64,000 bases of DNA from Theobroma cacao (GCF_000208745.1 NC_030853.1:27886061-27950060); one strand, 5' to 3'; shown: positions 29,591 through 43,700, counted from the first letter of the stretch. The notes: a model not told the origin generated them from the letters alone. Translations and numbers: made by a program.

Positions 29591-32500
29591 TGATCACCAA
29601 AGGAGTTGTCAATACAAGTGCAAATGGGTACTATTGAGAAAAAGGAAGATGTTTATTTACTTGATAGTGCAACGACACATACCATATTTTGTGGCAAACA
29701 CTTTTTCTCCAGTGTGACATTATGAAAGGTAAATGTCCATACAATGTCAGGTCTCGTTGAGATTATTGATGGCTCTAGGAATGTCACAATTGTTTTGTCC
29801 AATGGCACCACATTGCATATCGTGAATGCATTGTTAAACAGTAGATTGAAGAGAAATCTACTTAACTTAAAAAATGTACACCGTAATGGATACCATCTTG
29901 AGACAATTTATAAGCAAAATAAGGAATATATCTACATCACCTCTTATAAGATGGGGTAGAAAACCATCCATGAGAAGCTGGAAGCTTTATCCATAGGATT
30001 GTATTGTGTCATTATTAGAATTGTTGAATCCTATGTTACCATGTCTTAGAGACTGGTAAATCCTAATGGTAAATCGTGATGAGACTGAACTTTGGCATGA
30101 TCGCCTAGGTCACTAGAAAGTTATGATGATGCGTATGATAATACAATAAAGGATACCCTTTAAAGGATAAAAATGTTTTGTTGTCCAAAGATTATACTTG
30201 TGAAATTTATTCATAAGGAAAGCTCATTACTAAACCTTATATAACAAAGGTTGATCTTGAATTCCTTTTATTCTTGTAAAGAATTCAATGTGATATTTAT
30301 AAACCAATATAGCCAGCAAGTGAGCTATTATGATATTTTATGGTATTGGTGGACATATTGTACAAATGGTCCCATGTTTGCTTGTTATCTATGTGCAACG
30401 TCACCTTTGCATGTTTATTTGAACAAATTATAAAGCTCTAGACACACTTCCTTGATTATCCAATCAAGAGTATAAAGATGGATAATGCAGGTGAATTTAG
30501 GTCAAAGAGCTTTAATACATATTGTGCTTTACTAGGAATCGAGGTTGAGCATTCGGTTCCACATATTCATACTTAGAACGGATTGGTAGAATCCCTAATT
30601 AAATGCATCCAAATGATTGCTAGTACTCTTTTATTGAGGATAAAGCTCAACTTTTCAGCATGGGGTTATGTTGTTTTGCATGCTGGTGGCATTAATTAGA
30701 TTACGCCCCACTGCTAGCCTCTTACAATCTTTCATATAGTTGGTTTTAGGCTATGAACCAGATATTTCACCTTTACGCACCTTTGGTTGCACTGTACAGG
30801 TACCTATAGCACTGCCAAAAAGGACTAAAATGGGTTTCCAATGTCGTTTGGGCATTTACATTAAGTTTAATTCACTGTCTATTATTAGGTTCTTGGAACC
30901 AACGATGGGTGATTTTTTTACCATTAGATTCATGGATTGTCATTTTAATGAGACAGTGTTTCCATCAATTGAGATACTTAAAGCTTCCATGGTTAAGAAG
31001 TAGAAACCAATTGAGGATTTCTCTTAGAATAAGAAAAATCTATCCCATTTAAACCAAAGAACTCCTAAATGTGAAAATGAAGTGCAACTATAATCCATTT
31101 ATAAGCTATTGCCAATAGACTTCTTGACGTATTTAATGATACTAGCAATGTCACAAAGTCTCATATTCCGGCTATGAATGCTCCAGCTTGGATTGTTGTT
31201 CCTTAAGGACAAGCTACAATGGATCAAAATGGCTCACACTTGAAACGTAGAAACCGATAAAATAAAAAAACACTATCCCTCAAAAATAAAAGGGGAGGAA
31301 TCAGGAATCCATTCCAAAAGAGCCTAGTATTAAGCTTACTCCAAAAGAGCTTATTGCCTTTGAAGAGGCATGAATCCATGAAAAGATTACTACACTAGGA
31401 ATATTGAGATCTCTATTACATATTGTAATGAGATTAAGGATTGGAATAAGATAATCTTGGATGAATTTTTAGCACTCTCAATCGCTCATGAGATTATGAA
31501 CCACGATCAATTATCGAATGTCGTCAAAGGCAAGATTGGCTAAGTGGGAGAAAGTAATTTAGGTTGAATTGGCTTCTTTACCTAAACGAGAGGTCTTTAA
31601 ACCTGTAAATGTAAGGCTTGTTTGATACAAGTGGTCTTTGTTTAAAAACGAAATGAGAAAAATGAGGTTGTGAGGTATAAAGCCTAACTTGTAGTTTAAG
31701 GCTTCTCTCAGAGACCTTAGATTGATTATGATGAAATGTATTCATCTGTGATGGATATGATTACCTTTCGTTTCTTTTTTAGCCTAGCTGTTTCTAAAAA
31801 ACTGAAAATGCATCTTATGGACGTTGTAATGACAAATCTATATAGTTCATTAGACTCCGATATTTATATAAAAATTCTCAAGGGATTCAAAATGCCTGAA
31901 GCATACACTTCTCGCAACTTTTTCTCAATAAAGTTGCAAAGATCTTTATATGGGTTAAAGCAATTCAATCGCATGTGGCATCAATGCTTAAACGAGTATT
32001 TAATTAAGGAAGAGTACAAAAATGATCATATTTGCCATGCGTGTTTATTAAGAAATTGAAAACCGAAATTGCTATGGTAGCAATTTGTGTCGACAATATG
32101 AATTTTATTGGAACTTCAAAAGAATAATCTAAAATTGCTGAATATTGGAAAAAAGAGTTTGAAATTAAAGATTTAGGTAAAATCAAACTTTATCTTGGTC
32201 TAGAGCTTGGGCACAAAGCAAATGGAATACTTATCCATCAATCAGCCTACATTGAGAGATTTCTTAAACGTTTTAACATAGACACAACTCACCTATTGAG
32301 CACCCATATGGTTGTGAGGTCTCTTAATCCCCGAAAAGGCCTGTTTCATTCTAGATAACTTAATGAGGAGATATTTGATCATGAAGTATCATATCTCAAT
32401 GCAATTGGGGCTTTGATGTATTGGGCAAAATGTGTGAGATTGGATATTACTTTTGCAATAAATTTGTTGGCACGTTTTAGTTTTAAGCCAACTCGGAGAC

Positions 32501-33316
32501 ACTGGAATGTGATTAACATATCTTCCGTTATCTCTGAGGAACCATAGATTTAGGATTATATTATTCCAATGATTTCACTAACTCTGGTTTAGTTGGATAT
32601 GCTGATACAGGATATAAAGCTGATCTGCACAAAACTCGCTCTCAAATCGATTATTTATTTTGTTATAACGGCATTGCCATTTCTTGGCGCTCTACTAAGC
32701 AAACGCCAATAGCTACATCCTTCAACCACTTTGAAATTGTCACTTTATATGAAGCTAGAAGAGAGTGTGTTTGGTTGAGATCCGTTATAATGCATATTAA
32801 TAATTCTTATTGTTTAACATAGTTACAAATTCTCCCACCATAATTTATGAAGATAATGCTATTTGTGTTGTACAAGTCATGAGAGAATCTATTAAAGGTA
32901 ATAGGACCAAGCATATATCGTCAAAATTTTTCTATACTCACGAACTCTAAGAAAGTTGACAAGTAGACGTTAAACAAAGTCGCTCCACCAATAATCTTGT
33001 AGATATTTTTATCAAGTCATTACCAATGTCGACATTTGAAAAATCAGTATATGACATTAAAATGCGATGAAAGATTGATTTGCCGCTAAAGTGGCAAAGT
33101 ATCAATTACCCTAAAAGTGGTAAATCCCAGAAGCAATAAACCCTGAAAGTGATAATAGAGCTCAATTGAGGGAAGCAATTATGCACTTAGTACATTGTAC
33201 TCTTTCCCTTTTGTCTGATTTTTTGTTCCATTGAGTTTTTATGGCTTAAAGTTTTTAACAAGGCAGTAATAGTACATCCAATTAAGCCACCACAGTAGTG
33301 TTCCATACAAGGGGAG

Positions 33317-33705
33317 TGTTATGAAATATCGACATATCACACCATATTAGATCAATTCAAATTAGAATAAATTTGATAAATGATAAATATATTATCCACA
33401 TTCTAAATATTTCAAGATTCATCTACATGTAGATATTGTCTAACTGATAATGTGAGATTTATCAAAAAAATAATATATTTTAAAGATATATCTTAATATG
33501 AGATTGTGATAGCCATTATACTATAAGGTGCTTAAACTATAAATAAAAGATAAGATGTATTTTAATAAAAGATTGTAATAGCTATTGATTTTTAAAGGGC
33601 TTCAATTATAAACAGAGGATCAACCCACCCTCATTTATATCACAGTTATTTTTCATCTCTCAATATCTCTCTTTTGTTCATGTTTCTATTATTTATTTTA
33701 TAACA
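33317..33705 (+). repeat. 3' LTR of the copia element, with an internal duplication
   Basis: Begins TGTTATGAAATATC and ends ATTTTATAACA. It is about 50 bp longer than the 5' LTR because the segment around AAAGATATATCTTAATA...AACTATAAATA (about 33481-33549) is repeated in diverged form at about 33552-33617. Confidence 0.75.
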
Positions 33706-33880
33706 AAATTTTTAATATTTTTTTCTTGTCATACATACTATTTTTGACCTTTTTAAATATTAGATTTTCGCTCTAAAAAAGTCAGAGCGATACTTCAAGA
33801 TTAATACGGCGTCGTCTCTATTCTCGATCTGGACATTTTGTTTTCCCTTCTCACTCTCTTTCCTCTCAAAGAATCCACAA

Positions 33881-36362
33881 ATGGAGCTTTCAGTTCCTTC
33901 TCGCCTCCTAAACAGCTCCGCCGCCGCCGCCGCCGCCGCCGCAATAAAATCCAAGTCCAGAATTCCTTTTAGACCTCTCTTAATCCCTCTTCTCCCTTAT
34001 CAACGGTCACTCTCCCCTTTCACTTTGAAACACATGAATAATAATTCCCAGTCAATACTTTCTTGTCCCTCTCTTCCCCAAAACAACGGCTCCCCTTCAT
34101 CCGAACCAGGTAAAGAAAAACCCCAAATCCTAAATACTAAAAAGATCACTTTTGTTTTTTGCTTTATCTCATCTCTTTCATCTGGGGTTTGACCTTTTTT
34201 TTTGGTTAGGTCGGATTGGAGAGGTGAAGAGGGTGACGAAAGAGACGAATGTGTGCGTTAAGATAAACTTGGATGGCACTGGGGTTGCTAATTCTAGTAC
34301 TAGCATTCCCTTTCTTGATCATATGTTGGATGTATGGTTGTTTATATGTATATTTTTTTCTTTTTGGTGTGAATTTGTTGTTCTACTGGGCAGTAAAGTG
34401 GTAACTGATTTTAGGTGGCTTTTTTATTATTTTAGCAACTAGCGTCTCATGGTTTGTTCGATGTGCACGTCAAGGCTACTGGTGACATTCATATTGATGA
34501 TCATCACACCAATGAAGATGTTGCCCTTGCTCTTGGAACGGTGAATTCTTTTTTTTTTAAAGGAAAAATCTATGATTTACATGAATTTTATCACTGAATG
34601 TATCTAGGAAGAACGAAAATTTATACCTTTTTGCATTGTAATCACATTAACTCTAAGAAGGTCAAGACTTCAACTGCTCCCTCCATCAACTTAATCACCA
34701 AAAAAGTTATCTCTTTTCATATTAATTGAGCATTGAAGCTTTTCCTATTATATGTTTGTAAATGTTTTCTGCAAAATAATGTATTAGTTTATATGCAAAG
34801 GGATGTCACTGTGCTTCATTTCTGCTTTGCCGGTTCAATATTTTGATTTGTATTTCCTTGTCTATGCATGCTTTGTGAATTTATGAGTTGTCTGTCTTCT
34901 TCAGGCATTGCTTCAAGCACTTGGGGACAGAAAAGGAATTAACCGGTTTGGTGATTTTTCAGCTCCTCTTGATGAAGCATTAATACATGTTTCACTGGTA
35001 TGAAATACATGGTTTTTCTTAAGCATGAACTTATGGTACTATTGAAACTCAAGAGCATCAATTTGTATTATAAATCCTAGATATTTCCTTGATAATAGGC
35101 TTTGATGCCTGAAAATTTTCTTGAAACTGCTAGCTTTACAAGAAAACGCTGCAGTGGACTTAAAAAATGTTAGGATTAGCAAAGTCCTAAGGCTTGATGA
35201 AAAGTTAATTTTCAAATTATTGTACTTCATCTGAAGGTAATTTTTTAGGAAACATGTTTCCTAGTAAATCTTCAAATTTATATATTATACTAAATCTTAT
35301 ATCGTTCATCCTAGGATTTATCCGGCCGACCACATTTAAGTTATGATTTGAACATTCCCACTGCGAGAGTTGGGACGTATGACACTCAGGTATTCCACTT
35401 TGGTTTTTTTGTTCTGGTCCAACAATGTCAGTTTTTGTGGTTGACTATGGAGGAAAGTTGCCAACCAGCTTTTAACATTTTAGATTGGTTTCTTAAGTTC
35501 GCTTCCTTCATACTGCTTTTTCAAATATTTTATATGCTAAATTTCACTAGCACATTACTATTCACAGTTGGTGGAGCATTTTTTCCAGTCTTTGGTGAAT
35601 ACTTCTGGCATGACACTACACATACGACAGGTAGGAATATTGAGAGCTACCTAAATTTAATATATTATTATTAAACCATCCAAACTTTCTTTGAAATAAT
35701 TGAACTCTTGTTACTATTTAATATTGATGCTTATACAAGTTCTTTTCAGCACATTGACTGCACTTTCATAGTACTTTTTAAAATTCTCATAGGTAGTTGA
35801 GCTTGAGCCACATATGTGAATTATTCTTGCTTAACAAAATCAGCCTTAAAGCCTTTAGTTATCTTGCTTTTCATCTTTACCACTAGGTTTTTGACATAAT
35901 ATTTCAAATTGGCTGTATACAGCTTGCAGGAAAAAATTCACATCATATTATTGAGGCAACCTTTAAGGCTTTTGCCAGGGCTCTTCGGATGGCAACAGAG
36001 TATGATCCACGTCGTCTTGGGGCTATACCAAGGTTTGATGTTGTCCTGTTTAATTAAGATTGCATTGATCGATCAAATGCTGGTTTTTTCCCTTATATAC
36101 ATTTTTGTCCTCTAAAGTTGATTATTGAGACTTTGAACAATTAAGGTAGTTGTGTCACATTGATTGTATGTGTTACATAATCGTATAGTGCACGTCTCAT
36201 TTATTTCAATAGTAAATTTCTGGCTTGAAGGGATTCCCTCTGTTTTCTTTAATTTATATTTTTATTTTCACATCTCACTTCATGGTTCATATGTGCTTTC
36301 CGTCCTAAAGTTGTGAAACATTTGTTCTATGCAGCTCAAAAGGGGTTCTATCACGATCTTGA
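33881..36362 (+). CDS. HISN5: Imidazoleglycerol-phosphate dehydratase, plastidial, 274 aa
   Basis: Eight exons: 33881-34109, 34210-34331, 34436-34540, 34905-34997, 35315-35389, 35568-35630, 35923-36032, 36335-36362, totalling 275 codons in phase. The enzyme catalyses the sixth step of histidine synthesis, dehydration of imidazole glycerol phosphate to imidazole acetol phosphate. Both Mn-binding repeats are present: DDHHTNED at 138-145 and NSHHIIE at 234-240. [18 protein letters not shown] and the C-terminal SSKGVLSRS are also family signatures. Residues 1-75 are a Ser/Ala-rich plastid transit peptide containing a polyalanine tract. The last coding exon is only 28 nt. Length agrees with plant HISN5 proteins. 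Confidence 0.96.
33918..33943 (+). repeat. (GCC)n run encoding polyalanine in the HISN5 transit peptide
   Basis: Eight consecutive alanine codons, nearly all GCC, directly after AACAGCTCC. It is a trinucleotide microsatellite within the coding sequence of a region that tolerates length change. Confidence 0.9.
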
Positions 36363-37458
36363 TTGTTCTTGAGCATCATGCAGAAGATAGGTTAAGTCAT
36401 ATGATGGTCACGTGATGTCGTTGATCCCATTGTCTTCGAGCATACTTTATTAAAATAGCACCTTGATGTTCATTTTCATTTGTGCTTGTGAAGATATGTT
36501 AAGAGCACTAAAACAGAGCACCATTTTAGTGAAGCACAGCTGGAAATCATCAAGTTTGATAGTGTGTGCTATTCTGGTGATGGGCACCTCAGAAGTAGAA
36601 GCTGTGAGGTACAAAGAGTTGCCCTTTTGGTTTTTCATCTGCACTGGGAACATGAAAACCTGTTCCAAACGGTCTATTCGTTGACAATAAACTGTTATGC
36701 AATGTAAGATAAATTTGGGCTCTAGTCAGTTGATTTTTTTCCCTTTGGACCTCCTTTAGTTCTGTTGATATTTTTCATGTGCTACTCATGTTAATGGGAT
36801 CCCTTCTTTGAATGTCATGAAGATAAAGAATGCTTTGTCTAATTTGCAATGAACTGGTGTTATGCTGGCCTGAGTCCTTACTTCAAGTCAGGATTTTCAA
36901 CTTTGCTGTTTAGATGTAAGAACCAATGTGCTGATAGCTTCGCTCTTCCTTGTTCATGAGGCGGACATGTTGCTTATAAAGACATTCTTTTTCCCATTAC
37001 ATGCTTATATAGACATTCCCATGTTACCTTCATCACATGCACTCCCTTTTCAAGTTGGCTATCACAACAAAAGGGGTAGACAATTCCACCAATGTGTTTT
37101 TCGTTTATTTCTCAGCTCTAACTAAATACTTCTGACTTAAGGATTGAGATTTTCTATTCGTCTACAATATCTAAACCATCCCAACCCTTTGTCACTACAA
37201 TTTAAAGAGCAGGAGTTGAGATGGCAATCAGGAGAGCATGCAATTATTCCTATATACTCATCTTTTTGGCCAAGTCCTCCACAGCTGCTTGTAAGATTCC
37301 ACATGCTAAGTCCATATAATTTGAATTCCACAGCTAATTTTCTATTAAATAAAGAATTAGAACAACAAAAGAAAACAACCGAAATAGATGTCGTTCTCAT
37401 TTCAACTGGTTTGAATTCGTGAGGTTTATGCATACACCATCTCCGACATGCTGCTGCA
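36363..37458. other. Convergent intergenic region, HISN5 / PSB27-H2
   Basis: 3' UTR of HISN5 from the left and of PSB27-H2 from the right, with spacer between them. Open frames here show no family features. Confidence 0.5.
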
Positions 37459-38511
37459 CTACAGAAATTCTTCAGCTGTGCTTAAATCATTCAATATTTC
37501 GTTCTTAATCTCTTCCGGTAATGGAGCAGATGGACCTGCCTTCGAGTAGAAACTGGCCAAAGATCTGATTGCTTTCTCCAGCTCAACGTATGATTTCTGT
37601 GATGTACAGGATTATAAAAAACCATCAGTGAAAACGACCAAAGGCAATCTGGTGCTTTAAAACAATTCAGGCAAGGATACATACCTCACGAGCCACTTTA
37701 TCTTGTCCCTTCCAATTGCTCAAATAGTCTCGAATTGATTCTTTTGCAGAATCTGCAGTCCGTCTAAATTTAACGATATCCTTTGGATCCTCCTTCAGTG
37801 ATTCACGTAGTGTTTTCACAACTTCTCTGGCTGACTTTAAGTAAGCCTTGGGCAACACTTTTCCAGACTTTGTTTTCTCGTTAGGATCGAACAGCGATTT
37901 GATGGCCCCTACAGCTCCTTGAACGTCTTGCTTCTCGTCATCTGGTTCAGCCCATACTGGCAATGGAGTTAAGCCACAGTTGAAGGTGAGAACAGTAAGC
38001 AAAGATGCACTGGTACGCGCTATTACAAGACGACGACTTGACAAAGCTTCTTTACATGGATTAACAACATGATACCTGAATTGAAGTTTACCTGTTATGT
38101 ATGCAGAAAACAGAACAACTTCATCAGGATTGGAAGCCATATAAAGCTCCATTTAAGGACTATTTATAGGAAATGCATAAATCTGGTTTCGAGTCCTAAG
38201 ATATGAGATAGGAAGAACATATACTATTAATACAATGAAAGTAGCCAACAGTTTAAAAAATGAGAAACATATATAGAAATTAGCTATCATATAACTATAC
38301 CAGGAAAACGAGTTCTAGAAAATTGTTGCTTACATTCATTTTCAGGTCTCGAGACCGTCTCCATTGTATTGGAAACAGTAGGGACACATATCTTTGCTGC
38401 AGGATTAAGAGCCATTCTTTCTTGTATCTCTATCCAATTTGAGTACCTATATCCCTTGCATTCTACAAAACGGCAGCAGCCTCTTGGCCTGTACAAAGCA
38501 TTCGCCTTCAT
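37459..38511 (-). CDS. LPA19: Photosystem II repair protein PSB27-H2 (LPA19), thylakoid lumen, 240 aa
   Basis: Three exons on the minus strand: 38334-38511, 37685-38091, 37459-37596, 241 codons in phase. The mature part matches PSB27-H2: AIKSLFDPNEKTKSGKVLPK, LKSAREVVKTLRESLKEDPK, SIRDYLSNW and FYSKAGPSAPLPEEIKNEIL. In Arabidopsis this lumenal protein is needed for C-terminal processing of D1 during photosystem II assembly. The N-terminus is a bipartite targeting peptide: a stroma-targeting part, then SSRRLVIA with a twin arginine, a hydrophobic stretch, and VWA before the acidic mature start EPDDEKQ. Exon 1 is joined through an acceptor ACAG|GTAAAC that itself begins with GT, which restores phase. 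An alternative start inside 38092-38152 is possible but would give a poorer transit peptide. Confidence 0.92.
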
Positions 38512-40730
38512 AGCAAACAACCCAAATTTCTCAAATTCTTACTAATATTCTTTTGAAATAGAAGTATAATTATCCAAATTTGACTGATTTATTGAATATT
38601 GAAATGCAAATATGAGTACCAATACCTCTTAACCCCCAAAAATATGAATAAATGAAGATTAAACTGGCTGGGAAAAGCTAATACAATCACGTAAACTTCA
38701 GGGGGGAGCAACAGCACAGATGTTAAGAAACACATGTAACAAAGAAAACCCATTTTCAACAAGTTAATTAGTTATTGCAAGCAACTTCCATGGCATTAAG
38801 CTATTACCTGCTGCAACAATCTCCACCTTTAACTTCTTTCTTGCAGAGTTGCAGTCCCAGACAATTTTTATCCAAACAAACGGAGGCAGGACGGGAAACA
38901 GCTTGGACTTTGGACAAAGATTCAGGGATACGTTTGTCCTTTCACTTAATTTCGCAGTTCCATGCCAAATTTACTACTAGTCTACTGGGCTGAAGAAAAT
39001 CAGTTTGATAGGCCTCCACGACCGTTCTCAAGGCCCAGGCCAGGCCTCCTTATCGTCAGTGTCCAGGACAGAATACAGAGGAGAAAGGAGATGGAATGGG
39101 CCCGAGGACGTTCCGCTATTAACCTGGACAGCAAAAAATATGGTGATTGACCTTGTCATTTTTCTTTACCCCTGATTTAAAGTACCTGATAAATTATCAG
39201 TATCACAATTCATAATACTCCCATGATGCTAAATTCACACATACCCATTGCATATTGAGAAAGTCTCATTAAAAACCTTCTTATAATAAAATTTAGTGGG
39301 ACAAAACTCAGAAGAAGAAAAAAAAGAGTACCCTACCCAATATACACTCATCTTAACCCAATTAACATCAACAAAACACAAATCTATTACTCATCCTGAC
39401 ACTTAACTTGACTAACACTAGAAGGCAACTCCATGCAATTATTCCATAATAAAATATCCTCTTGAGTACGTTTAGCATAATGTGCAATTGTGTGAGCCGT
39501 CCAATTTGCATCCTTTGAATAATAATTAATTTGTTTACAATGAGACTTCTCCATTAATATGCAGCAATCCTCAACTATCTGACTAATCTGCCTATACCGC
39601 ACTTGTCACCCACCCATTTGACAACTTGTTGGCAATCCATCTCAGCGTCATCTAGGCTTAACTGTTGCTGATCGCATATAAACAATGCTCAAGATGAAGC
39701 CCCTTCGACTTGACTTCAAGAATAGACGGTTCCCGTGAATAGACGTTCTACCCAACAAGCACCACAATATCATAGTTATTTTTGATTATGAAGCTTACAC
39801 CAACTTTCATTATCTTGTTAAATTTAAAAATGACAGCATCAACATTAACTTTGATGCCAATGGACTTCCTTCATTTACACACAACAGTCATCGTTTCAAG
39901 TTCATTGATTCTTGTGAACATATTTACATTTTTAAATTATTGTTTCATATTAAGATTTAACTCAATCACTACTCGTGAGTACCTTTTTTTTTCACTTAAA
40001 AACTACGTTATTCCATGCCTTTTATAACATATAGAAAATACTAATAATCTCTTTAATTTTTATTTGTATTATTTTATCTATCAATAACAAAATTCATTTA
40101 ATAGTCAAGAAACTATGATTATGAATATCCTTAAATTCCCACCTTGATGTAATCCATATTGTTTTTGCGAAATTGCATGTGCATAGACAATGGAAGCTGA
40201 TTTCCTCTTCCATTTCACGTAAAGGACATACGAGCTTTACATTCATTCTCCTTGTACTTAACGCTGTTTTTATTATAGGCAATATTCCATTCATTGTAAG
40301 TAATATAATAATTGTTTTATTTTGTTTCAATGTGAATTATATATATTTTCATTTTACTTAGTTTCTCACTTTTGTTTCAAAAGACAGATGATTTTACTAG
40401 AATATAAATAATCAAAGGGATTATTTTGGGTTATAAATTAAATTTATTGGCTTTCAATGGAGCTTAATTGTTTTTTTGTTTTTAAACTTATTTTCGAAGA
40501 GAGAAAAATAGTACGAGAATGAAGAATCTTGTCTTTTTCATTTTTATATATCTTTAAAAGCCAAAAAAAAACAAAAAAGGGAAAAAATGGGGTAACATCC
40601 TTCTCTGTTCCGTCCTACATAAACTAAGCTGCATCTTCGAACAGTTTCTTCCTCTCTTCTCCCAAATGCACCCAAACCTTAAAAACGAAAAACGAAAGCA
40701 AAATCCCTAGATTCAACTGAATTTCCGAGG
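38512..40730. other. Intergenic region, PSB27-H2 / XS gene
   Basis: The two genes diverge from here, so both promoters lie in it. Apart from an RNase H-like fragment (39387-39660) the DNA is AT-rich and holds nothing I can support. Confidence 0.5.
39387..39660 (-). pseudogene. RNase H-like (RVT_3 type) fragment of a retroelement
   Basis: The minus strand reads DDAEMDCQQVVKWVGDKCG (in a second frame), then QIVEDCCILMEKSHCKQINY and SKDANWTAHTIAHYAKR. This is the layout of the RNase H-like domain found in plant non-LTR elements and derived proteins (D.Q.VV...I..C..L......V....R.AN..AH..A). Frame changes and its small size mark it as a relic. Confidence 0.5.
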
Positions 40731-43700
40731 ATGGCTGGTCCGAACCCGCCAAAACAACCATCCTCCTCCTCCAACAACCACCGCAAATCTCGCTGGGAAT
40801 CGTCCTCTTCCATCCCCAACAAAAACCCCTCCTCCACCAAGCCCAAACCTTCTCCCAAGACCGGCCCATCCCCAAGCCCCGCCACCCAAAACAAATCCCA
40901 ATCCGACCCAAATCCAGCCCTTCCTCCCATCCCCTTTCCAGACCCCGCCGCCCTTGGCCCCCCGCCACCACCGGCGTACGGATTTCACATGCTGGAGCGT
41001 CGGACAATCGTCCTCTACGACGGCAGTGTCCGCTCCTACTTCGCTCTCCCGTCCGATTACCAGGAATTTCCGACCCGTCCCTTACTCGTACCTCCCGACT
41101 TCGGTAGCCCACCATTGGGATTCCGCGATAATCGTGATTATTGGAATGGGCCGGGGGAAGGACCCGGCCTGTTTAAGAGAAAGTACGGCGAAGAAGAAAA
41201 GGATCTAAGAGAGGAGAAGAAGGAAGAATTTGCGAGGCAAAGGCACGGGCACCCGAACGCGAAAGTCTACTCTTCAGGGCCGGGCTGGCCGGACCGCCTG
41301 GCTGGAACCAGTAGCCCGTTTCGGAATGAGGAAATGAGAGCGGCCAAATATATGAGAGTTGGTGGAGGTTTTGAAAATAATAATTTGGGGTTTAACAATA
41401 AGCATTTGGAAGTTGATCAAAACGCGCTAAAGAAGGCGTTTTTGCACTTTGTGAAGGCGGTTTTTGAGAATGCGGCGCAGAAAAAGAATTACTTGGAGGA
41501 TGGGAAACAAGGGCGGCTTCAATGCTTGGCTTGTGGCAGGTTTGATGATAAATTTAGGTTTGGTTCTGACTTGGAATTAACTTTTTGAATTTTTTTTGCA
41601 TTTTGAATTCCATGTTATTGTTTTCCTTGCATATGATTCGAAAGCAAAATAGAACTCTGGTTAGGTGTTTTGGTTCTTCTGTAATGTGTGGTAATACTAG
41701 TTAGATTTACTTGTGTTGCCTGTTTAACATTTTAATGTTTGAGGCAAGGGTGTTGTATGTATTGGATGCTCTGCTAATAGTTTAGACGGAGTAGTTGATA
41801 TGGACATAAGGATGTCGATGCCTTGCCTTCTGTCTTGACTTTGTGTTCAGTTGGCTTGTGTGACATTTGGTTTGTGTCATGGGCACATTGCACTTGAAAT
41901 CATGGTTGGCTCAGAGGGTGTTTGATGTTGCTGCCTATGTGTTTGTAGAATTGAGAATATTTTTTGGTTGTTAGTGTTTCAGGTTATGTGTGGGTAGAAA
42001 ACGACCTTGTCTTCCTTTTGCTAGATGTTATAGCATACACTATTATAAATGATTAACCTAGAGTTTTAATAATAAATTCTGAAGAAGTAGATGGCTTATG
42101 GATAGTATTTAAAGTAATTGTTAAATTTGGTGTGGTGAGGCAATGCTGACTTCCGAGTTGTCTTCCTTTTATAAATGGTGGCCTGACAAATTCTCAACAA
42201 TCTAACATTACTAGGGTTTCAGGTTAAGGTTCTGCTATTTGAACCATTTAGCTAAAACTTAAATCTTGGATTTGCTATAATGTTTCTGCTTGTTTGCTTT
42301 GCACATGCTTAGTTACGTTTGGCTGCTTGCATTTACCAACTGGTTTAGAGCAGTGCTTCCCATGTGGCAATCCTTTTGAGGTTGTTTATCAAGCACCCAA
42401 GTCAGCCTACTTGTTTATCATAAAAGTGAAATGTGGCTCTCTTTTGCTAGCAAGATTGGGTGCACAATTTGCCATCAATTTGTTGTGTTGATGATTTTTC
42501 ATAATTGGGAATTTAAATGACTTGATGGCATAATTATTTACAGAATGAAGGGTAGGTGGTAACAGATAATTGTTTCTCTATGTAGTGCTTCAATACAACC
42601 GTGTTCAGAGTGGTACATACTTATATCAGTTTATTTATCCATGCTAGGGTAAATATGTCTTGGAGATAATTTTTTGGTATATTGTTGTATTATAGCATTT
42701 CTTTTTCCTGTTGGTGGTCTCCATTGGTCCTGTATGGTTGCTTGTTAATATTTGGTTATGTGTTTTAGTATTAGATTTCCCTTCTTTTTCAATAACATAT
42801 CATAATTAAATTTTTGGATTGGCATTTGTTGTTCATGAGCCTCTGATTATTTGCAGTTTCGCTGTCACAGTTGTTGAGTAGTGAGCAGGTGCACTGTTGA
42901 TTTAGGGAAACAAGGGGGTAAAAGATCCCTTTTCAAGTTGTTTTTATCACAATTTTGTAGGTTGCAGCCAAATTGCATTTTAATGCATATTATAGTTATC
43001 TTTTTTTTTTTATAGGAGCATGTTATAATTATCACAGATTATTGTAAGTTGCAGCCAAATTGCATATTATGCGTGTTATAATTATAATTTTTTATAAGAG
43101 CATGTTATAATTATCATAGATTATTGTAGACTTCTATCTGGATATTCCTGGTAGAGGTCAGTGCCTTTGGCCTTTTTTGTTATTTGTTTATGGCCAATAT
43201 TTTCTGCTGCGTGGTACTAATAATTTCTTACCTGTATGACATGGCCGGGTTGGCCTGCTAGTGGAAATTTATTGTAATCATTCATTTGATAGTTGATATA
43301 AGTTGAATTTTGAGTAAAACTGAAATGAAAAGCCTAAAAGTTCCCTATTGAATGGCTGAAGGACCTACTGCCTATACAAACTCTTAAGTGTAAGTTAAAG
43401 TACTGAAAGTAGTCTATTACTTGGTTTTTCTTGCCTTTAACTTGCATGCAGCAGTTCGGCTATTAAATTTTTGAGAATTCTTTTTATTCTAGTGACTTGA
43501 CTAATTTGCCATGTGTGGCCCTTTGGGTGATAATGATTTGTTTGAGTTTGGCTGTAATCTCATCTGTATTTTAGTGTTCTTTGTTTTATCTGCTTAGTAA
43601 GTTAATATGCATGTCTACATGCAGGCATGCATGTAGAGCATGTGTGTTTTTGTAAAATAGAATTGGGATTGTCTTTGATTTTAGCTTCCATGCTTTGAGA

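Larger units (their letters stand above)
29250..33705 (+). mobile_element. Degenerate Ty1/copia LTR retrotransposon, gag region missing
   Basis: Two related LTRs (29250-29590 and 33317-33705) flank a 3.7-kb interior in copia order. First comes a protease-like start (LLDSATTHTI, about 29660), then a GAG-pre-integrase trace (ELWHDRLGH, about 30090). An integrase core follows at about 30290-30730. The reverse transcriptase lies at about 31720-32200 (KLQRSLYGLKQFNRMWHQ; a YVDD-like ICVDN near 32085), and RNase H ends the set at about 32600-33070. Stops and frame changes occur throughout. Almost no space remains between the 5' LTR and protease, so gag is deleted, and no primer binding site is recognisable. 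A purine tract (AAGGGGAG) precedes the 3' LTR. Flanking TAATT and AAATT may be a decayed 5-bp target duplication. The element is inactive. Confidence 0.85.

Noticed and set aside
40624..41115. 163-codon open frame antisense to exon 1 of the XS gene
   Set aside because: It is the complement of a GC-rich, proline-rich exon; its Gly/Trp/Arg-rich product has no family features.
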